DNA from: Phycisphaeraceae bacterium
Lineage (GTDB): Bacteria > Planctomycetota > Phycisphaerae > Phycisphaerales > SM1A02
Direction: 5' to 3'
DNA: 64,000 nucleotides
Assembly (NCBI GenBank): GCA_019636735.1
Contig: JAHBWY010000004.1
Span: 1-64,000 of the forward strand
Part shown: positions 60,913 through 64,000 of the stretch, piece after piece
How positions within the stretch are numbered: position 1 is the stretch's first letter
Layout of the letters: the number at the start of each line of letters is the position of its first letter
Program-made: the position numbers and the translations under genes
Notes under the pieces: model-generated
What the model was told of the DNA's origin: nothing
Databases searched by the model: none
The model's input: the letters and a program-made list of their open reading frames with translations, nothing else

Positions 60913-61959
60913 TCACTCGAGCACTGGTGCGCCATCAGGGCCGCGACGCCCCGGCTCAAGACCGAGATCTTCGCGTGACAGGTAGCGGAACGAGTCGGGC
61001 CCGCCATGCGCAGCGGACACCCGTTCCAGCAGCCGCGCCGCATCGCGATTGAGGAACGCCACGCACTGGATTCGAGCCTTGCGGCGACCGCTGCGCGACA
61101 CGACCGGGTTGAGCCGCTCCAGCGCGGCGACGAACTCATCGGGACCCATCTCATACTCGCCCGCGCCGGTCATACCCGCGGAGAGGAAGAAGATGAGATC
61201 GGGCTCGAGCTTCATGGCTGCGTCGAGCGCCGGCAGGGGATTGCTTCCTCCGGTGGGGAAGACGCGTGTCTCGATCCACTCGACCGTGCGCCGCACCTGT
61301 TCGTCGGAGGCGGGCATGAGGCGCCCCGGTGGCACCATAAGGGCGCGACCTCGCTGCGCGAGGATGACCGCGAAGCTCTGGCGCGGATCGAGGCGACGAA
61401 GACTCTTCGCGAGCTCCGCGGCAATCGCCGGGAATGTGCCGACCAGTGAACCCGAGGCGTCGACGACATAGACGATGCGCTGCGCGTTGGTCGCGCGAAG
61501 TCCCGCGAGCGTCGCGGTTCGCCCCTCCGGCTCAAGGACGAGCGGATCGATGGTGCGAGCCAAGGGATCGTCGGGGGTGATTTCCACCACGCGCTCGAGC
61601 AGCCCGGCAAGGTCGGCGGCGGGCACGGCGGTCGGGGCCGACAGTTCGAGCGGAGCGGTGGACGCCTCGACGGTTGGCGGCGCGGTGATCTCAAGTGGAT
61701 CGAAGCGCGGCGCGTGGAAGTCCATGAGCGTGACCAGCGGCGCTTCCTCTTCCCACGCGCGCTGCACCACCGTCCAAGTGACAAGAAACGCGAGTATCGC
61801 GAGCCCGAGATGCAGCGCCCCAGACACCAGCCATGCGCCGGCACCGGGGCGTGGATCATTGACACCGCGGGGGTGACCCCCGAAATCACGAATGCGCCGC
61901 GCCTCAAGCGCGCCCGGCGGCGCGCCGTCGGCGAGCACGCTGCCGGCGCGTCGGCTCAC
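60913..61959 (-). CDS. vWA protein with TonB-like transmembrane anchor
   Basis: This 348-residue protein has about 42 residues in the cytoplasm, one helix (about 43-66), a Pro/Ala/Glu-rich stretch (about 70-150), and a periplasmic vWA domain (about 160-300). The helix has Ser46, His50 and Thr61, spaced like the Ser16-His20-Ser31 pattern of TonB, which contacts ExbB/ExbD. The vWA domain has the MIDAS start DASGS (Asp167, Ser169, Ser171) and Thr236 in PTGGSN, but the final Asp is replaced (LSAG with Ala261), so metal binding may be altered. It overlaps the DoxX-like gene by 4 bp and precedes exbB. It may be the motor's force-transducing partner. Confidence 0.85.
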   Translation of the reverse strand: MSRRAGSVLADGAPPGALEARRIRDFGGHPRGVNDPRPGAGAWLVSGALHLGLAILAFLVTWTVVQRAWEEEAPLVTLMDFHAPRFDPLEITAPPTVEASTAPLELSAPTAVPAADLAGLLERVVEITPDDPLARTIDPLVLEPEGRTATLAGLRATNAQRIVYVVDASGSLVGTFPAIAAELAKSLRRLDPRQSFAVILAQRGRALMVPPGRLMPASDEQVRRTVEWIETRVFPTGGSNPLPALDAAMKLEPDLIFFLSAGMTGAGEYEMGPDEFVAALERLNPVVSRSGRRKARIQCVAFLNRDAARLLERVSAAHGGPDSFRYLSREDLGLEPGRRGPDGAPVLE

Positions 61960-62870
61960 GCTCCGGCGCCTCCAGATCCACGCGGGGCGGGGCGCTTCGA
62001 GGCGCCGGATGATCGACTGAAGACGAGGTGATCGACGCTCAAGCCACCTGGCCCGGTCAACACGATGCCAAGCGACAAGGTCAGAAGGCCCACTTGGAGG
62101 AAGAATGTCTTATAGGCGTCAAGCGGCATGCCGAAGATGAATGGATGCGCCAGGATCGCCGCGAGCGAGGTGAGATAGATCGCACCAGCCATGATGAAGA
62201 CGATTCCGAGGGCCGCCAGCCGCGAGAAGATCCCGATGAGCAGCGCCGCGCCGCCGAGCAGCTCACCGATGCCGACGAGATAGCCGGAGATGCGCGGCGC
62301 GGGCAGTCCCGCGTTGTGCGCCATGAGCGCGATGCGCTCGCAGCTTCGAACTGAGAGAGGGTCGCTCTTGGGTGGCGCGGTCTCTTCACGCAGGGGCGCG
62401 CGCATGGAGACCCGGACCGGCTCGGCGCCGTGGTCGAGACCTCGGTCGGGTGTGATGAAGAGCGCGGCGGATGGTGCGGGCGCCGCGGATGAGGGCGCTG
62501 CCGGAGCGGGAGAGGCCGGGGCTGGTGCCGGTGCCGCGGGCGCCGCGGGTGGCGGTGCCGCGGGTGCCGCAGGCGCTTCCGCTGGCCTCGGGGCCGATGG
62601 TGCTGGAGTCGGTGCCGGCTCGCTCGGTGGCCGATCAATCACGGGTGCCGCGCCGTTGGCCGCGCCCGTGTCAGGCTCCTTGACCGCGCCTTCACCGACG
62701 GGGGCGGGGCGCCAGCGCCAGCCCATCGCCTCCAGTTGGGCCATCTCCTGCGGGGTGACTTTCGTTTCAGTGAAGAGCTTCGAGTAGCCCACCGGAATGA
62801 AGGCCGCGGCGAGCACCACTCGAGCGAGCAGTGGAACGATGTGGACCGCGGCAGATTGACTTGCGTGCAT
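61956..62870 (-). CDS. DoxX-family membrane protein with inserted Ala/Pro linker
   Basis: This 304-residue protein begins with a DoxX-type helix (about residues 10-30, with GYSKLF). The other three DoxX helices are in the C-terminal half (about 190-285, with GYLVGIGELLGGAALLIGIFSRLAAL). Between them lies an insert of about 140 residues that includes a long Ala/Pro run, so one DoxX domain (normally about 140 residues) is split. A GGAGG Shine-Dalgarno precedes the ATG. It starts the ExbB/ExbD operon, 42 nt from the divergent tRNA-Leu. The role of DoxX proteins is often redox-related and is unclear here. Confidence 0.83.
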   Translation of the reverse strand: MHASQSAAVHIVPLLARVVLAAAFIPVGYSKLFTETKVTPQEMAQLEAMGWRWRPAPVGEGAVKEPDTGAANGAAPVIDRPPSEPAPTPAPSAPRPAEAPAAPAAPPPAAPAAPAPAPASPAPAAPSSAAPAPSAALFITPDRGLDHGAEPVRVSMRAPLREETAPPKSDPLSVRSCERIALMAHNAGLPAPRISGYLVGIGELLGGAALLIGIFSRLAALGIVFIMAGAIYLTSLAAILAHPFIFGMPLDAYKTFFLQVGLLTLSLGIVLTGPGGLSVDHLVFSRSSGASKRPAPRGSGGAGA

Positions 62871-62893
62871 GAGTGCCTCCGTGCGTTCACGGC

Positions 62894-62899
62894 TATCCT
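62894..62899 (+). promoter_or_regulatory. Candidate -10 box of tRNA-Leu
   Basis: TATCCT lies 12 nt before the first base of tRNA-Leu, the same spacing as at tRNA-Ile. Confidence 0.45.
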
Positions 62900-62911
62900 A
62901 AGGATTGCCGC

Positions 62912-62995
62912 GCGGGCGTGGCGGAACGGCAGACGCGCCGGGCTTAGAACCCGGTGGGCTCATCACCCGTGCAGGTTCAACTCCTGTCGCCCGCA
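62912..62995 (+). tRNA. tRNA-Leu (anticodon UAG)
   Basis: This 84-nt gene has a 7-bp acceptor stem (GCGGGCG with CGCCCGC), the D-arm GCGGAACGGCAGACGC, an anticodon stem CCGGG/CCCGG around CTTAGAA (anticodon TAG), a long class II variable arm (TGGGCTCATCACCC), and a T-loop GGTTCAACTCC. The discriminator is A and CCA is not encoded. It decodes CUA and, by wobble, other CUN codons. Confidence 0.96.
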
Positions 62996-63044
62996 CTTCG
63001 CCCCCAGGCCAGGGGAGCCCTCACCTCCGGCCAGTTTTGAGCCG

Positions 63045-64000
63045 ATGAAACCAGTCGTGTCACCTCTCGCCGCCGTCGATTCCGCCGCGCCGTGGACGCC
63101 CGATTCCTGGCGGGGCCGGCCCTGCCGTCAGCAACCGCCTTGGCCCGATGCGGAAGCCCTTGAACGCGCGCTCGCGGAGCTGCGAACGCTGCCGCCGCTG
63201 GTCACCAGTTGGGAGATCGAAGCCCTCCGCCAGCAACTCGCCGACGCCGCCGCCGGTCGCCGTTTCCTCCTGCATGGCGGCGACTGCTGCGAGCAATTCG
63301 ATGAGTGCACCTCGTCGGCGATTGCGGCGAAGCTCAAGATCCTTCTCCAGATGAGCCTTGTCCTCGTGCACGGTGGGCGAAGGCCGGTCATTCGAGTCGG
63401 TCGCTTCGCCGGTCAGTACGCCAAGCCGCGCTCGAGCGAAACGGAGACGCGGCACGGCGTGACGCTTCCGAGCTACCGAGGGGACAATGTCAATCGATCG
63501 GGATTCACTCCGGAGGAGCGCCGCCCCGACCCGTGGCGTCTCATCGAAGGTCACGCCCGCAGCGCGATGACGCTCAACTTCATCCGCGCTCTCGTCGACG
63601 GCGGGTTTGCCGACTTGCATCACCCTGAGAACTGGGATCTCGACTTCGTGAAGCACTCGCCGCTCGGCGCGGACTACCAGCGCATGGTGGAGCAGCTCGG
63701 TGAGAGCCTGCGTTTCATGGAGACGCTCGTGGGAGCGCAGGTGCTTGGAACCAATCGAGTCGACTTCTTCTCGAGTCACGAGGGGTTGATTCTCGACTAC
63801 GAAGCGGCATTGACCCGGACCGTTCCGCATCGCGAGGGCTTCTACGACCTTTCGACGCACTTTCCGTGGATCGGCTATCGCACGCTCGACCTCGATGGCG
63901 CGCATGTCGAGTTCTTCCGCGGCATCGCCAACCCCGTCGGACTCAAGATCGGACCGGGTCTTGAGCCGCAGGCGGTGGTCGCGCTTCTCCAGCGTCTCGA
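63045..64000 (+). CDS. Class II DAHP synthase, 3' end outside the window
   Basis: 3-deoxy-D-arabino-heptulosonate 7-phosphate synthase condenses phosphoenolpyruvate and erythrose 4-phosphate, the first step of aromatic amino acid synthesis. The 318 residues present (of about 450-470 in the family) belong to the plant/mycobacterial type II group. Visible landmarks are FLLHGGDCCEQF near residue 78 (metal-binding Cys), the substrate segments GQYAKPRS, TLPSYRGDNVN and RPDPWRLI, then SSHEGLILDYE, STHFPWIG and NPVGLKIGPGL. I start at ATG 63045, the first in-frame ATG after tRNA-Leu; no Shine-Dalgarno is visible. The frame runs to the last base without a stop. Confidence 0.94.
   Translation, partial: MKPVVSPLAAVDSAAPWTPDSWRGRPCRQQPPWPDAEALERALAELRTLPPLVTSWEIEALRQQLADAAAGRRFLLHGGDCCEQFDECTSSAIAAKLKILLQMSLVLVHGGRRPVIRVGRFAGQYAKPRSSETETRHGVTLPSYRGDNVNRSGFTPEERRPDPWRLIEGHARSAMTLNFIRALVDGGFADLHHPENWDLDFVKHSPLGADYQRMVEQLGESLRFMETLVGAQVLGTNRVDFFSSHEGLILDYEAALTRTVPHREGFYDLSTHFPWIGYRTLDLDGAHVEFFRGIANPVGLKIGPGLEPQAVVALLQRL

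Overview
The window is high-GC, gene-dense bacterial chromosome, most likely from a planctomycete of the Phycisphaerae/Phycisphaerales type. Three secreted proteins end in paired dockerin-like repeats (LNGDGxVDGADLAILLGxWG) that are typical of that group. There are also GACC-type cysteine motifs, a PEP-CTERM-like exported protein and a futalosine-pathway menaquinone gene. I see no rRNA, CRISPR array, insertion sequence, integrase or phage gene. The only RNA genes recognised are tRNA-Ile(GAU) and tRNA-Leu(UAG).

Layout. 0-9.7 kb: an unknown exported protein, tRNA-Ile, a YcaQ-like protein, mdh, two unknowns and dprA. Facing dprA is a minus-strand operon: HEAT lipoprotein, RsbW-like kinase, STAS protein, MlaE-type permease. 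Then guaA. 9.8-14.9 kb: a coupled operon of metallophosphoesterase, class III aminotransferase, arginine N-succinyltransferase (astA) and aldehyde dehydrogenase, i.e. part of an arginine succinyltransferase route. 14.9-20.8 kb: a dockerin-like secreted protein, a small lipoprotein, a very unusual cupredoxin-DNRLRE-multicopper oxidase fusion, and a small zinc-ribbon protein. 21-22.5 kb: an orphan histidine kinase. 22.7-42.2 kb: a long minus-strand run with a glycosyltransferase-like membrane protein, two MFS proteins, rpsA, a HIT hydrolase, an ABC-2 exporter, an S41 protease and three related secreted lipoprotein-sorting-like proteins.

42.4-52 kb: metH (cobalamin-dependent, with a long low-complexity linker), an EamA transporter, the PEP-CTERM-like protein, an acyl-CoA mutase large subunit whose two substrate-selecting residues match isobutyryl-CoA mutase, hisS and mqnB. 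52.3-56.5 kb: a 1381-residue secreted protein with a 702-bp near-perfect tandem repeat. 56.5-62.9 kb: a minus-strand operon encoding a DoxX-like protein, a vWA protein with a TonB-like anchor, ExbB, two ExbD proteins and a large helical-repeat protein. The window ends with tRNA-Leu and the first two thirds of a class II DAHP synthase.

Two general signals stand out. First, several mostly cytoplasmic genes have a TANNNT box ending 6-7 nt before the start codon and no Shine-Dalgarno, which suggests leaderless mRNAs; the clear Shine-Dalgarno leaders sit mostly in front of exported proteins. Second, the ExbB/ExbD/ExbD cluster lacks a classical TonB, and its vWA protein has an SxxxH transmembrane anchor that could make it the force-transducing partner. 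The second is the best candidate for an undescribed system. Functional claims are homology judgements made by eye; no database search was run.
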